Positions 19,369-27,830 of a stretch of DNA of 64,000 bases are shown here, piece after piece (the stretch's first letter is position 1; each line of letters begins with the position of its first letter). Under the pieces are notes generated by a model. It was not told where the DNA came from, did not search any database, and saw only the letters and a list, made by a program, of their open reading frames with translations. A program made the translations under genes and the position numbers. The DNA is from Moheibacter stercoris (GTDB lineage Bacteria > Bacteroidota > Bacteroidia > Flavobacteriales > Weeksellaceae): contig NZ_JBEPMO010000001.1 of assembly GCF_040545805.1 (NCBI RefSeq), forward strand, positions 372,001 through 436,000, in the 5' to 3' direction.

Positions 19369-19395
19369 AAGCGGACAGAAATGTCCGCTTTTTTT
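19369..19395 (+). terminator. Terminator of groESL
   Basis: AAGCGGACA pairs with TGTCCGCTT around a GAAA loop and is followed by T7. Strong intrinsic terminator. Confidence 0.88.
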
Positions 19396-19400
19396 ATACC

Positions 19401-19433
19401 AGCCCTGTTAGGGTTGCAAACCCTAACAGGGTT
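19401..19433. repeat. CCCTGTTAGGG palindrome
   Basis: Inverted arms of about 14 bp (GCCCTGTTAGGGTT against AACCCTAACAGGGTT) with a 3-nt loop. A related palindrome lies at 29816-29848 and shorter ones at 49388-49402 and about 62924. It is not followed by a T-run on either strand, so it looks like a dispersed palindromic element and not a terminator. Confidence 0.6.
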
Positions 19434-19483
19434 CAAACTACACAAATTGACAGTTTGCCCCGCTCCACGTTCTTTGCGTTAAA

Positions 19484-19854
19484 AAAGTATAAAACCTTTG
19501 CGTTCTCTGCGGTTAAAATCATAAATCAACAATCATCAATCAAAAAAAAAATTAAAATTTGGGCGTGCCCCCGCTGCTCCGTTGCACTCCGCGTCACGGT
19601 CGGGCTATCCGTTCCTATCTTTTTGGGAAAACTATGTGAAAACCAAAATTTATGGGGTGCCTAAGCGAAGTCGAAGGCATTATTAAAATGCAGATATCAA
19701 CCCCAAAAAGGATATCCACTACTATCCCTCACTCAAACCCGATAAACCAACAAAATTCCATCCCAAAACACCTTTTTAAAAAAAAACATAAAACCTCTGC
19801 ACCCTTTGCGTCAACCGAATTCAAAAACCTCCGCGCCCTCTGCGGTTTATAACT
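19484..19854. repeat. Repeat-dense gene-free stretch with CTTTGCG words
   Basis: Between groEL and rluF (19302-20176) there is no credible gene. Besides the terminator, the palindrome and structured repeat copy 1, two segments (19490-19515 and 19795-19850) carry the degenerate words ACCTTTGCG, CTCTGCGGTT and CCCTTTGCGTC. AT-rich words of the type AATCAGAAATC and AATCCAAAATC occur at 19520-19545, 19900-19950 and 20125-20160. CTTTGGCAA occurs twice around CTCCTGCAGGAG at 19987-20015. All look like dispersed noncoding repeats. Confidence 0.55.
19561..19734 (+). repeat. Structured dispersed repeat, copy 1
   Basis: Starts GGGCGTGCCCCC, contains TGCACTCCGCG and GGTCGGGCTATCCG, and ends ATCCCTCAC. 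Hairpin 1 is CCGT (19579-19582) with ACGG (19596-19599). Hairpin 2 is ATCTTTTTGGG (19617-19627) with CCCCAAAAAGGAT (19701-19713), with an insert that itself contains TGCCT/AGGCA arms. Three more copies on the same strand lie at 27831, 33904 and 42989. Confidence 0.75.
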
Positions 19855-20164
19855 ACCTAACCACTAATTTACCTTATTACGCTTAATTCCTAACTATTTC
19901 AAATCCGCAATCAGAAATCCACAATCAGAAATCTTAAATCCATCATCAAAATTTCCTTCAATTCCAAAGTCAATTCCTTGCAGAGCCTTTGGCAACTCCT
20001 GCAGGAGCTTTGGCAAGAATGTAATCATTCTAAATAACTACCGCAAACCCTTTCCCATAGCCAATCTTTAAATATTAATTTTCTGTCATTTTTCTATTCA
20101 CTTTATTCTTAATTCTCTATTTTAAAATCAATAATCAGCAATCCAAAATCTCAAATCTAAACTC

Positions 20165-20172
20165 TACCTTTG
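20165..20172 (+). promoter_or_regulatory. -7 box of rluF (TACCTTTG)
   Basis: TACCTTTG followed by CCCT and the ATG at 20177, which would make the mRNA leaderless or nearly so. No TTG -33 element is present; an AT-rich word tract occupies that place. The 12 bases CTTTGCCCTATG are identical at cmk. Confidence 0.5.
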
Positions 20173-20176
20173 CCCT

Positions 20177-21079
20177 ATGGAGGAAAAAGAAACAATCCGA
20201 CTCAATAAATACATCAGTGAAAGCGGATTCTGTTCAAGACGCGAAGCCGATCAATACATTGAAAACCGACAAGTAACCATCAACGGGCGCATTGCCAAAG
20301 TGGGGCAACACATCAAACCAGGAGATATTGTCAAGGTCAACGACGTGGAGATTGAGCCGAAGGATATCGAAATGGCCGTTTACCTTATGCTCAACAAGCC
20401 CGTGGGCATTACCTGCACCACCGATCTTTCAGATCCAGATAACATTATCGATTATTTATCGCTCGGACAACGTATTTTCCCCATCGGACGACTCGACAAA
20501 GATTCCCAAGGTCTTATCCTATTGACAAGTGATGGAGACATCGTCAACAAAGTTCTTCGTGCGGGTAACAACCACGAAAAAGAATACATCGTTACGGTTG
20601 ACAAACCCATTACAGATGATTTCGTGAAACGTATGCAAACAGGCGTTCCTATTTTAGGCGTCAATACCAAAAAATGTAAAGTCGAGAAAATTAGCTCCAA
20701 GGTTTTTAAAATTATCTTGATTCAAGGATTGAACCGTCAAATCCGTCGTATGTGTGACTATTTCGGCTACAACGTGACCAAATTAGAACGTGTTCGTATT
20801 ATGAACCTTTCGCTCAATGTGGGCGTAGGGCAGCACCGCGATTTAACCGCTGAAGAATTAGCCGAACTCAAACGATTGACCGAACAATCCGAAAAAAACG
20901 AAGAAGCCAAGGCGAATAAAAAACCAAAACCCAAAAAGCCCAAAAAAGAGGTTGTACAAGAAGTAACTTTCAAAAAGAAATACAAAAAACCATCCTCTCA
21001 AGCACGAGTAGGGAAGTCGAACCCTAATAAAAAATCCGGTGGAAAATCGGGTGGTAAGTTTGGAGGGAAAAGAAGATAA
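20177..21079 (+). CDS. rluF: 23S rRNA pseudouridine synthase RluF-like
   Basis: Isomerises a uridine in 23S rRNA; in E. coli RluF this is U2604. The 300-residue protein has an N-terminal S4 RNA-binding domain (IRLNKYISESGFCSRREADQ), then the RsuA/RluB-type catalytic domain with GRLDKDSQGLILLT containing the catalytic Asp, NHEKEYIVTVDKPI, GVPILGVNTKKCKV, GLNRQIRRMC and ERVRIMNLSLNVG. These match RluF more closely than RluB or RluE. The tail from about residue 235 is Lys/Pro/Gly-rich and basic, ending with repeated SGGK motifs, as in many Bacteroidota members. Monocistronic, with a terminator at 21094-21126. Confidence 0.9.
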   Translation: MEEKETIRLNKYISESGFCSRREADQYIENRQVTINGRIAKVGQHIKPGDIVKVNDVEIEPKDIEMAVYLMLNKPVGITCTTDLSDPDNIIDYLSLGQRIFPIGRLDKDSQGLILLTSDGDIVNKVLRAGNNHEKEYIVTVDKPITDDFVKRMQTGVPILGVNTKKCKVEKISSKVFKIILIQGLNRQIRRMCDYFGYNVTKLERVRIMNLSLNVGVGQHRDLTAEELAELKRLTEQSEKNEEAKANKKPKPKKPKKEVVQEVTFKKKYKKPSSQARVGKSNPNKKSGGKSGGKFGGKRR

Positions 21080-21093
21080 ACCGCATTATTATA

Positions 21094-21126
21094 GAAAAGA
21101 CCGATTTTTTTAAGATCGGTCTTTTT
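21094..21126 (+). terminator. Terminator of rluF
   Basis: GAAAAGACCGAT pairs with ATCGGTCTTTTT and lies between convergent genes. Confidence 0.8.
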
Positions 21127-21129
21127 CAT

Positions 21130-21570
21130 TTAAATTTTTTCAAATGTTAGCAAATCGACGCTTCCATCTCCGCCGCTCACATGTTTCAGTTCAATTTTGG
21201 TAGAGGTTTTCGTCACAATGTCCCAATCTTCCGAAATTTCCTCAAAAGGTGAATCATCTGCAGCTGTTGGAAAATCAATCACCAACTTATTTCCACTATC
21301 ATCACCTCCATTGTTCCAAGTTCCCGTCATCGCCAATAAATCATTGGTTGCCGTTAGAACACCTGTCGATTTAAATTCAAACGCATATCCATTAAAATGA
21401 GTTGTTTGATTTGTGTTATCTTCCTGGAAAACTGTCACCTTCCAAGTTCCATCTATCAGAATTCCGGTTGTGTTTCCGTTATGCTGACCATCATCGTCGT
21501 CATTATTGGAACAAGAATTGATGAATATACCCATCAATAAGCCCAACATTAAAAATGAAATTGTTTTCAT
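21130..21570 (-). CDS. Lipocalin-like lipoprotein
   Basis: A 146-residue protein with a lipoprotein signal peptide (MKTISFLMLGLLMGIFINSC, Cys20) followed by an Asn/Asp-rich tether (SNNDDDDGQ). The mature domain begins with IDGTWKVTVFQEDN and contains repeated beta strands of the type YAFEFKSTGVLTA and LAMTGTWNNGGDDSGNKLVIDF. This is the pattern of small Bacteroidota lipocalin-like lipoproteins (GTW at the first strand, a G-W-N turn, and a closing strand IELKHVSG...LTFEKI). The ligand is unknown. It is expected at the outer membrane facing the periplasm or surface. Convergent with rluF and divergent from the NlpE-like gene. Confidence 0.7.
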   Translation of the reverse strand: MKTISFLMLGLLMGIFINSCSNNDDDDGQHNGNTTGILIDGTWKVTVFQEDNTNQTTHFNGYAFEFKSTGVLTATNDLLAMTGTWNNGGDDSGNKLVIDFPTAADDSPFEEISEDWDIVTKTSTKIELKHVSGGDGSVDLLTFEKI

Positions 21571-21644
21571 ATCTTTGATTAGTTTCGACTATAACGTTTA
21601 ATTTTAATCATTATTTGAATCACTAATAGAATAAATTACAGACT

Positions 21645-22085
21645 ATGAAAAAAATACTAATCCCCACAGTAATGATGCTGTTTTTAGCCATCAGCTGTGA
21701 AACCAAAAAAGAAGAATCAGTAATAGATCCTCAACCCACAGAAGAATTTAAAGATGAACACAACGCCAAAAATTCTTTGGATTATGTAGGAACCTACAAA
21801 GGTGTTTTGCCTTGCGCAGATTGTGAAGGAATTGAAACGACCATTACCTTAAATCAGGACGAAACTTATACAAGTACTATCAAATATTTAGGGAAGTCCA
21901 ATGAAGAAATCAAAGAAATTGGAGATTATACTTGGATGGAAGATGGGAACCGAATTAGCGCCGAAGGAATTGATACGCCACCTGTGTATTATTTCGTCGC
22001 CGAAGGGAAATTAATCCAATTGGATACTGAAGGAAATGAAATTTCAGGAAATTTGGCCAAAAACTATGAATTAATGAAACAATAA
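21645..22085 (+). CDS. NlpE-like lipoprotein
   Basis: A 146-residue lipoprotein (MKKILIPTVMMLFLAISC, Cys18) with the NlpE N-terminal-domain signature: YVGTYKGVLPCADCEGIETT, containing the CxxC pair, then LNQDETYTSTIKYLGKS, the GDYTWMEDGNRI turn and LIQLDTEGNEISGNLAKNYELMK. In enterobacteria NlpE links outer-membrane and copper stress to the Cpx system. Here only the single small domain is present and no Cpx partner is nearby, so a similar signalling role is not established. It ends before the bidirectional hairpin shared with fbp. Confidence 0.8.
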   Translation: MKKILIPTVMMLFLAISCETKKEESVIDPQPTEEFKDEHNAKNSLDYVGTYKGVLPCADCEGIETTITLNQDETYTSTIKYLGKSNEEIKEIGDYTWMEDGNRISAEGIDTPPVYYFVAEGKLIQLDTEGNEISGNLAKNYELMKQ

Positions 22086-22163
22086 ATAAAGTTTGGCACG
22101 GACTTTGTTATTTAAATATTCGGAATTTAGTAAAATAAATTGTCCTCATGTGTTAATTAAGAT

Positions 22164-22195
22164 AAAAAGCTCCGTCCCTCAAACGGAGCTTTTTT
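22164..22195. terminator. Bidirectional terminator, NlpE-like gene / fbp
   Basis: AAAAAGCTCCGT pairs with ACGGAGCTTTTT. A/T runs on both sides suit the two converging genes. Confidence 0.85.
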
Positions 22196-22198
22196 CAT

Positions 22199-23227
22199 TT
22201 ATCCTTTTGCCATAAATTCTTCGGCTTTTTCGACCATACTTTTCGATCCACAGAAAAATGGAACACGTTGGTGCAATTCTGTTGGTTGAATGTCCATAAT
22301 TCGGTTAAATCCGTCAGATGCTTTTCCACCAGCTTGTTCAGCAATAAATGCCATTGGGTTACATTCGTACAACAAACGTAATTTTCCATTTGGGCTTTTG
22401 GTTCCAGACGGATAAATATAAATTCCGCCTTTTAGCATATTGCGATGAAAATCTGCACACAAAGAACCAATGTATCTTGAGGTATACGGACGATTATCTT
22501 CTTCCATTTGACAATATTTGATGTAATTTTTTACACCTTGAGGAAACAACGCATAATTTCCTTCATTCACACTATAAATTTTTCCATCTTCTGGAATCTG
22601 CATTTTTGGGTGTGACAAATAAAAGGTTCCAATCGAAGGATTCAAGGTAAATCCGTTTACACCGTTTCCTGTTGTATAAATTAACATGGTAGAGCTTCCG
22701 TAAATCACATATCCAGCAGCGATTTGTTTGTTTCCAGGTTGTAAGAAATCTTCCATTTGAACAGGAGTTCCTTCAGGTGTTACTCTTCTATAAATGGAGA
22801 AAATAGTTCCAACCGAAACATTCACATCAATATTGGAAGACCCATCCAGAGGGTCAATTAAAACCACATATTTGCTTTTGGTAGAATTTTGTTGATTGAC
22901 AATTTCAATAAAATCATCATTTTCTTCAGAAGCAATTCCACAAACCACTTCACGTTGGCTCAAGGTTTTGATAAAAACTTCATTGGCAAAAACATCCAAT
23001 TTTTGTTGTTCTTCCCCTTGTACATTTTCCGCTCCAAATTTTCCCAAAATATCAACCAAACCTGCTTGGTTTACTTTGTGGTTTACGACTTTTGTGGCTA
23101 ATTTGATAGAGGAAATAAGACGGCTTAATTCACCGGTTGAATATTGAAAATCTTGTTGATTCTCAATGATAAATTCACCTAATGTTTGCCCTGATTCTAA
23201 ATTCATGATGGTATTTTTTTGACTCAT
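22199..23227 (-). CDS. fbp: Fructose-1,6-bisphosphatase class I
   Basis: Hydrolyses fructose 1,6-bisphosphate to fructose 6-phosphate, the committed step of gluconeogenesis. 342 residues. Motifs: the metal-site ASEENDDFIEIV, VLIDPLDGSSNIDVNVSVGTIFSIY, YVIYGSSTMLIYTTG, SRYIGSLCADFHRNMLKGGIYIYP and KLRLLYECNPMAFIAEQAGGKASDG. Length matches class I enzymes. Met8 (ATG at 23206) is an equally possible start: a near-consensus -7 box (GATATTTG, minus strand) ends only about two bases before the first ATG, so the first ATG would be leaderless. Convergent with the NlpE-like gene and divergent from aspartokinase. Confidence 0.96.
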   Translation of the reverse strand: MSQKNTIMNLESGQTLGEFIIENQQDFQYSTGELSRLISSIKLATKVVNHKVNQAGLVDILGKFGAENVQGEEQQKLDVFANEVFIKTLSQREVVCGIASEENDDFIEIVNQQNSTKSKYVVLIDPLDGSSNIDVNVSVGTIFSIYRRVTPEGTPVQMEDFLQPGNKQIAAGYVIYGSSTMLIYTTGNGVNGFTLNPSIGTFYLSHPKMQIPEDGKIYSVNEGNYALFPQGVKNYIKYCQMEEDNRPYTSRYIGSLCADFHRNMLKGGIYIYPSGTKSPNGKLRLLYECNPMAFIAEQAGGKASDGFNRIMDIQPTELHQRVPFFCGSKSMVEKAEEFMAKG

Positions 23228-23281
23228 ACAAATATCGAAAAATTATAAAACTTCCACCTTTTATTTCGTCAACAACATCAT

Positions 23282-23289
23282 TATATTTG
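23282..23289 (+). promoter_or_regulatory. -7 box of the aspartokinase operon
   Basis: TATATTTG matches the Bacteroidota -7 consensus and lies 28 bases before the ATG at 23318. No clear -33 TTG is present. Confidence 0.5.
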
Positions 23290-23317
23290 CTCATTTAATA
23301 GAATAGCCTAATCGCAA

Positions 23318-24559
23318 ATGAAAGTTTTCAAGTTTGGTGGTGCTTCTGTCAAAGATGCAGAGGGAGTTAAAAATATTGCTGATGTCTTAGAGTTTACGGG
23401 ATATAAGGAAACTTTTATGGTGATTTCTGCAATGGGAAAAACAACCAATGCTTTGGAAACTGTTGTTGAACTGTATTTTGAGAAAGGAGATTATGTTTCC
23501 AAAATCAAAGAAATTGAAGAACAACATCTAAAGATTGCAAAAGATCTATTTCAAGATTCCGAGGAAGTATTTTATTCAATTAATCAGTTTTTTGAGGATA
23601 TCAATGCTTTTTTAAGACGAAATAAATCACCGAATTACAATTTTGTATACGACCAAGTGGTTTGTTGTGGTGAGTTAATTTCGACCAAAATTGTTAGCGC
23701 GTATTTGAATTCCATCGGAATTGAAAATACTTGGATTGATGTTCGTGATTTTATCAAAACGGATGATACCTATCGCGAAGGGAAAATCAATTGGTCTGAA
23801 ACCGAAAAGAATTTCGCCAATTTGGAAAAAGGACCTTTTTACATCACCCAAGGATTTTTGGGATCTGATCCTAATTTCTTTACGACCACGTTGGGAAGAG
23901 AAGGATCTGACTATACAGCAGCCATAATCGCCTATTGTTTGGACGCAGAAAGTATGACGATTTGGAAAGATGTTCCAGGCGTAATGAATGCCGATCCAAG
24001 GTTTTTTGATGATGCACAATTATTGAACAAAATATCTTACGAAGAAGCCATTGAACTTGCGTATTATGGTGCTTCTGTTATTCACCCCAAAACCATGCAA
24101 CCTTTGCGTCAAAAGGAAATTCCTTTTTACGTAAAATCCTTTTTAAACCCAGAAAATCCAGGAACGGAAATTCAAAAGGAATTACGATTAGATCCTTTTT
24201 TACCTTGTTACATTGTGAAAAAAGATCAAAATCTAATTACCTTGACGACCAAAGATTTTTCTTTTATTACCGAAGACAAGATCAGCGATATTTTCAATCG
24301 GCTGTATGCACTAAAAATCAATGTGAATATGATGCAGAATTCGGCCATCAGTCTTTCCCTTTGTTTGGAAGATAAATATTTGCATTTGGATGAATTTCTA
24401 TTAAACGTAGAAAGCGGATATAAGATTGATTATGAAAAAAATGTATCTTTATATACCTTAAGACATTTCGATGAAAAATCTTCTTATTCGTTTTATAAAG
24501 GAAAAGAATTGCTTCGTCAAATCATCAAGAATACATTACAAATTATTGTAAAAGAATAA
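23318..24559 (+). CDS. Aspartate kinase
   Basis: Phosphorylates aspartate in the first step of the lysine, threonine, methionine and diaminopimelate pathway. 413 residues. The amino-acid-kinase start MKVFKFGGASVKDAEGVKNI is diagnostic, with FLGSDPNFFTTTLGREGSDYTA (substrate and ATP site) and WKDVPGVMNADPRFFDDAQ. The region after about residue 300 resembles an ACT regulatory pair but is short and divergent (TLTTKDFSFITEDKISDIFN), as in other monofunctional Bacteroidota enzymes, so feedback control may be altered. Its stop and the next start overlap in TAATG, so it is translationally coupled to the acyltransferase gene. Confidence 0.92.
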   Translation: MKVFKFGGASVKDAEGVKNIADVLEFTGYKETFMVISAMGKTTNALETVVELYFEKGDYVSKIKEIEEQHLKIAKDLFQDSEEVFYSINQFFEDINAFLRRNKSPNYNFVYDQVVCCGELISTKIVSAYLNSIGIENTWIDVRDFIKTDDTYREGKINWSETEKNFANLEKGPFYITQGFLGSDPNFFTTTLGREGSDYTAAIIAYCLDAESMTIWKDVPGVMNADPRFFDDAQLLNKISYEEAIELAYYGASVIHPKTMQPLRQKEIPFYVKSFLNPENPGTEIQKELRLDPFLPCYIVKKDQNLITLTTKDFSFITEDKISDIFNRLYALKINVNMMQNSAISLSLCLEDKYLHLDEFLLNVESGYKIDYEKNVSLYTLRHFDEKSSYSFYKGKELLRQIIKNTLQIIVKE

Positions 24560-26397
24560 TGGTTTTAGTCAATACAAAAGATATTATTCAAGCGGCTGGC
24601 TTGAAAAAATTAGGACCATTGGGGTATCCTATTGCATGGTTTTACAAACGATTTGGTGGAATCTCCAAAATCAATGATTTATACAATCGTGGGTATGGAA
24701 AGTCGGCTCCAGATTTTCTTCAGTTTTTACTGGAAGATTTGGATACCAAATATGAACTTCACGAGGAAGATTTGAAAAGAATCCCAAAAGAAGGACCATT
24801 CTTTATCGTATCCAACCATCCGCTTGGTGCCTTAGACGGAATTTTGATGATGCATATTATTGGTCAAATTCGCCCAGATTTTAAAGTCATGGGAAATTTC
24901 CTTTTGCATAAAATTAAGCCTTTGGAACCCATGGTGATTGCGGTCAATCCGTTTGAAACCAGAAAAGAAGTGTATAGCAGCAGTTCAGGAATGCGAGCAG
25001 CGATTCAGCATATCAAAGATGGTGGTTGTTTAGGCGTTTTTCCAGCAGGAGAAGTTTCTGCCAAAGATGATGAAGGAAATGTTTCGGATCGTGAATGGCA
25101 AGAATCAGCCATTAAGTTGATCAAAAAACTCAATGTTCCGATCATCCCCATGTATTTCAGAGCCAAAAATAGTCCCGTTTTCTACAGAATGGCTGCCATG
25201 CATCCCAATTTGCAAACGGCTATGTTGCCATCTGAAATGGTTCGTCCACGAACAAAACCCATTCAAATTCGCATCGGGAAACCAATTCTTCCCAAACAAC
25301 AACAAGAATTTACGGACATTGAAAGTTTTTCTGAATTCCTTCGCAAGAAAACCTATGCTTTGTCTACCTATTATACCCAAAGCAAATCCTTGTTGGAAAC
25401 TTTAAAAATTCCAACAACCATTTCCTTTAATTCCAAACCGAAAACGCCCAAAGCGATTGTGGAAGAGACTTCTCCCGAATTGATTGAGAAGGAAATCGAC
25501 AATTTGAGAAAGATTCCAGACGCCTTGTTGTTTACCAATAATAATTACGAATGTTTTTTTACAAAAGCAGATGATATTCCCAATTTATTGAGAGAAATAG
25601 GTCGTTTGCGAGAAATTACTTTCCGTGAGATTGGTGAAGGAACCAACGAAGAAATCGATTTGGATCGTTATGATGTGCATTATCATCACCTATTTTTATG
25701 GGACCAAGACGCCAAAAAATTGGTCGGAGCCTATCGTATGGCGCTAGGGAAGGAGGTTTATGAGCAATATGGTGTAAATGGATTTTATTTAAACGAATTG
25801 TTCCATATAGAACCCGAATTGCATCCTTTTTTCAAAAAATGCATCGAAATGGGAAGAGCGTTTGTCGTTCCAGCCTATCAACAAAAACCGATGCCTTTGT
25901 TTCTTTTGTGGAGAGGAATTGTCCATGTTACCTTGCGAAATCCAGAACAGAAATTTATCATTGGAAGCGTTTCCATTTCCAATCAATTCTCCGATTTTTC
26001 TAAATCTTTGATGATTGAATTCATGAAGTCGCATTATTACGATCCGTATGTGGCGCAATATGTACGTCCTAAAAATGAATTCAAATTGAAACTAAAAGAC
26101 GAGGACAAAGAATTCTTTTTTGACGAAGCAGAAGCCGATTTGAATAAGTTTGATAAGTTGATTGATGAAATCGAACCAAACGTTTTAAGACTTCCTGTAT
26201 TGATCAAAAAATACATCAAACAAAATGCAAAATTGATCGGATTCAATGTCGATCCAAAATTCAATGACGCCATCGATGGATTGATGTACATCAGAATTTC
26301 TGATTTACCAGAAAGCACGGTGAAACCAGTTTTGGAAGAATTTCAAGCCGAATTAAACAAAAAATTGGCGCAGAATAACGGCTCAGAAACGGAGTAG
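24559..26397 (+). CDS. Two-domain acyltransferase (PlsC-like + OlsB-like), OlsF-type
   Basis: A 612-residue protein. The N-terminal half is a PlsC-like glycerolipid acyltransferase with the catalytic SNHPLGALDG (His87 and Asp93) and GVFPAGEVSAKDDEGN. The C-terminal half (about 310-560) is a GNAT-like acyl-ACP transferase of the OlsB/hemolysin type, with FREIGEGTNEEIDLDRYDVHYHHLF reduced to FREIGEG and DLDRYDVHYHHLFLWD, then GAYRMALGKE and ELFHIEP. This domain order is that of OlsF, which makes ornithine lipid by N- and then O-acylation in some Bacteroidota and Serratia. The exact amino-acid headgroup here is inferred. It starts within the aspartokinase stop (TAATG). Its last 15 bases overlap the convergent DUF2809 gene. 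Confidence 0.8.
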   Translation: MVLVNTKDIIQAAGLKKLGPLGYPIAWFYKRFGGISKINDLYNRGYGKSAPDFLQFLLEDLDTKYELHEEDLKRIPKEGPFFIVSNHPLGALDGILMMHIIGQIRPDFKVMGNFLLHKIKPLEPMVIAVNPFETRKEVYSSSSGMRAAIQHIKDGGCLGVFPAGEVSAKDDEGNVSDREWQESAIKLIKKLNVPIIPMYFRAKNSPVFYRMAAMHPNLQTAMLPSEMVRPRTKPIQIRIGKPILPKQQQEFTDIESFSEFLRKKTYALSTYYTQSKSLLETLKIPTTISFNSKPKTPKAIVEETSPELIEKEIDNLRKIPDALLFTNNNYECFFTKADDIPNLLREIGRLREITFREIGEGTNEEIDLDRYDVHYHHLFLWDQDAKKLVGAYRMALGKEVYEQYGVNGFYLNELFHIEPELHPFFKKCIEMGRAFVVPAYQQKPMPLFLLWRGIVHVTLRNPEQKFIIGSVSISNQFSDFSKSLMIEFMKSHYYDPYVAQYVRPKNEFKLKLKDEDKEFFFDEAEADLNKFDKLIDEIEPNVLRLPVLIKKYIKQNAKLIGFNVDPKFNDAIDGLMYIRISDLPESTVKPVLEEFQAELNKKLAQNNGSETE

Positions 26398-26787
26398 TTT
26401 TTTATTTCTTTTTGTCGGTTTATCCTCATAAAATTCCAATAACCAAACCACGGTACAGCCTGCTAAATAAGCCCAAATATCGTTGAGGTCAAAGGTCGTC
26501 CCGATGATGGTGGAAAAGAATTTTGAATCTTGGAGTCCTAGTTTTTCTACTAAATGAAAAGCTTGAGATATTTCGACCAAAATCGCAAAAATTCCAATGC
26601 CAATGATGGTCTTTTTCTTGTTCCATGCAAAAAAAGATTGGATGAAACAATAGATCAAGATCACTACCAAAACATCGCCTACAGAACCGCGGATCATCGG
26701 ATTGCTTACATACAATGCTATAAGAATTTCCACAATCAATAACCCAATAAAAAGTAGAAAGTATTTTAAATCAAATCGAAACTTCAT
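26383..26787 (-). CDS. DUF2809 family membrane protein
   Basis: A 134-residue integral membrane protein with about four hydrophobic segments (LKYFLLFIGLLIVEILIALY, VGDVLVVILIYCFIQSFF, TIIGIGIFAILVEISQAF, and AYLAGCTVVWLLEF). The pattern IRGSVGDVLVV, VEISQAFHLV and TTFDLNDIWAYLAG is characteristic of DUF2809 proteins. Function is unknown; the conserved polar residues within helices suggest a small transporter or enzyme but this is speculative. It converges on the acyltransferase gene with a 15-base overlap of the 3' ends. The 238 bases upstream of it hold no recognised feature. Confidence 0.8.
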   Translation of the reverse strand: MKFRFDLKYFLLFIGLLIVEILIALYVSNPMIRGSVGDVLVVILIYCFIQSFFAWNKKKTIIGIGIFAILVEISQAFHLVEKLGLQDSKFFSTIIGTTFDLNDIWAYLAGCTVVWLLEFYEDKPTKRNKKLLRF

Positions 26788-27025
26788 GTTTCTAAAGTAC
26801 TAAAAAATCCTTTTACAAACATAAAAGGACTTTGATACACATTTTAAAAATTGAGAATGAGAGAACCCTTTGTGTGAAATTTTAAGGGAATCTAAATCTA
26901 CTAATTACACAATATTCAGTACAAAAATCAGCTAACACCAAGAAATTCAATAGGTAAAATTTATCAACTGCGAATTTGACTTGATAAAAAGTTTGAAACC
27001 TTAGTTCAAAAAGAAACTAGGAAGA

Positions 27026-27712
27026 TTATTTGGGAAGATTTTGGATAATTTCTAGAACTTCTTGCAAAGTCTCTTGAGGGGTCAATCTTCCATTGTCCAC
27101 CAAAACCGCATCATCGGCTTTTCGTAAAGGAGAAACTTCACGCGTAGAATCGATACGATCGCGTTCGTTGATGTTGGCGACTACTTCCTCAAAGCTTGCA
27201 GGGTGATCGGTTTTTAGCATTTCCTCATAACGGCGTTTGGCGCGTTCTTCAGCTGAAGCATTCAAGAAAATCTTCAAATCAGCATCAGGAAAAACCGTAG
27301 TCCCAATATCTCGACCATCCATCACAATGCGTTTGTTTTTGCCCAATTTTCGTTGCAATTCCACCAAATGAGCGCGTACTTCAGGAATTTTGGCAATCAA
27401 ACTTACCTTGGACGAAACTTCCATCTCACGGACTTTTTCTTCTACATTTTCACCGTTCAAGTAAATTTCATTTCGACCCGTTTCAGGATTCCATTCAAAA
27501 TGTACATCGATAAATTCGAGCTGTGGCAACAATTCCGCCTCGTTGATTTCCTCACCATGAATCATCCCATTTTCCAATGCATACAAAGAAATAGCGCGAT
27601 ACATGGCACCACTATCAATGTGCAAATAGCCCAACTCCTTTGCCAATAATTTGGCAAGAGTACTTTTACCTGTGGACGAAAATCCGTCTATCGCAATGAT
27701 GAGGTCACGCAT
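27026..27712 (-). CDS. cmk: Cytidylate kinase
   Basis: Phosphorylates CMP and dCMP. 228 residues. P-loop IAIDGFSSTGKSTLAKLLA, LGYLHIDSGAMYRAI, VMDGRDIGTTVFPDADLKIFL and REVSPLRKADDAVLVDN are the family hallmarks. The ATG at 27712 gives the standard N-terminus MRDLIIAIDGFSSTGKST. A TAACTTTG -7 box on the minus strand (27717-27724) ends only four bases before this ATG, so the message is probably leaderless. It lies downstream of porQ on the same strand, separated by 400 bases of repeats; cmk-porQ adjacency is common in Bacteroidota. Confidence 0.96.
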   Translation of the reverse strand: MRDLIIAIDGFSSTGKSTLAKLLAKELGYLHIDSGAMYRAISLYALENGMIHGEEINEAELLPQLEFIDVHFEWNPETGRNEIYLNGENVEEKVREMEVSSKVSLIAKIPEVRAHLVELQRKLGKNKRIVMDGRDIGTTVFPDADLKIFLNASAEERAKRRYEEMLKTDHPASFEEVVANINERDRIDSTREVSPLRKADDAVLVDNGRLTPQETLQEVLEIIQNLPK

Positions 27713-27716
27713 AGGG

Positions 27717-27724
27717 CAAAGTTA
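27717..27724 (-). promoter_or_regulatory. -7 box of cmk (TAACTTTG)
   Basis: On the minus strand TAACTTTG is followed by CCCT and the ATG. The 12-base string CTTTGCCCTATG is identical to that at rluF. Upstream there is an AATTCTTAATTCTAA word tract and no TTG at -33. Confidence 0.5.
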
Positions 27725-27830
27725 GAATTAAGAATTTAGAATTAAGAATTTTTGATTTGAAATTTATTTCGATTTGTACGAACAACTCATAAATCGAAAA
27801 TCAGCAATCCAAAATCTCAACTCAATCTTA

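Noticed and set aside
19305..19852. Two open frames between groEL and rluF
   Set aside because: They run through the terminator, palindrome and repeat sequences. Translated sequence is low-complexity repeat-derived.
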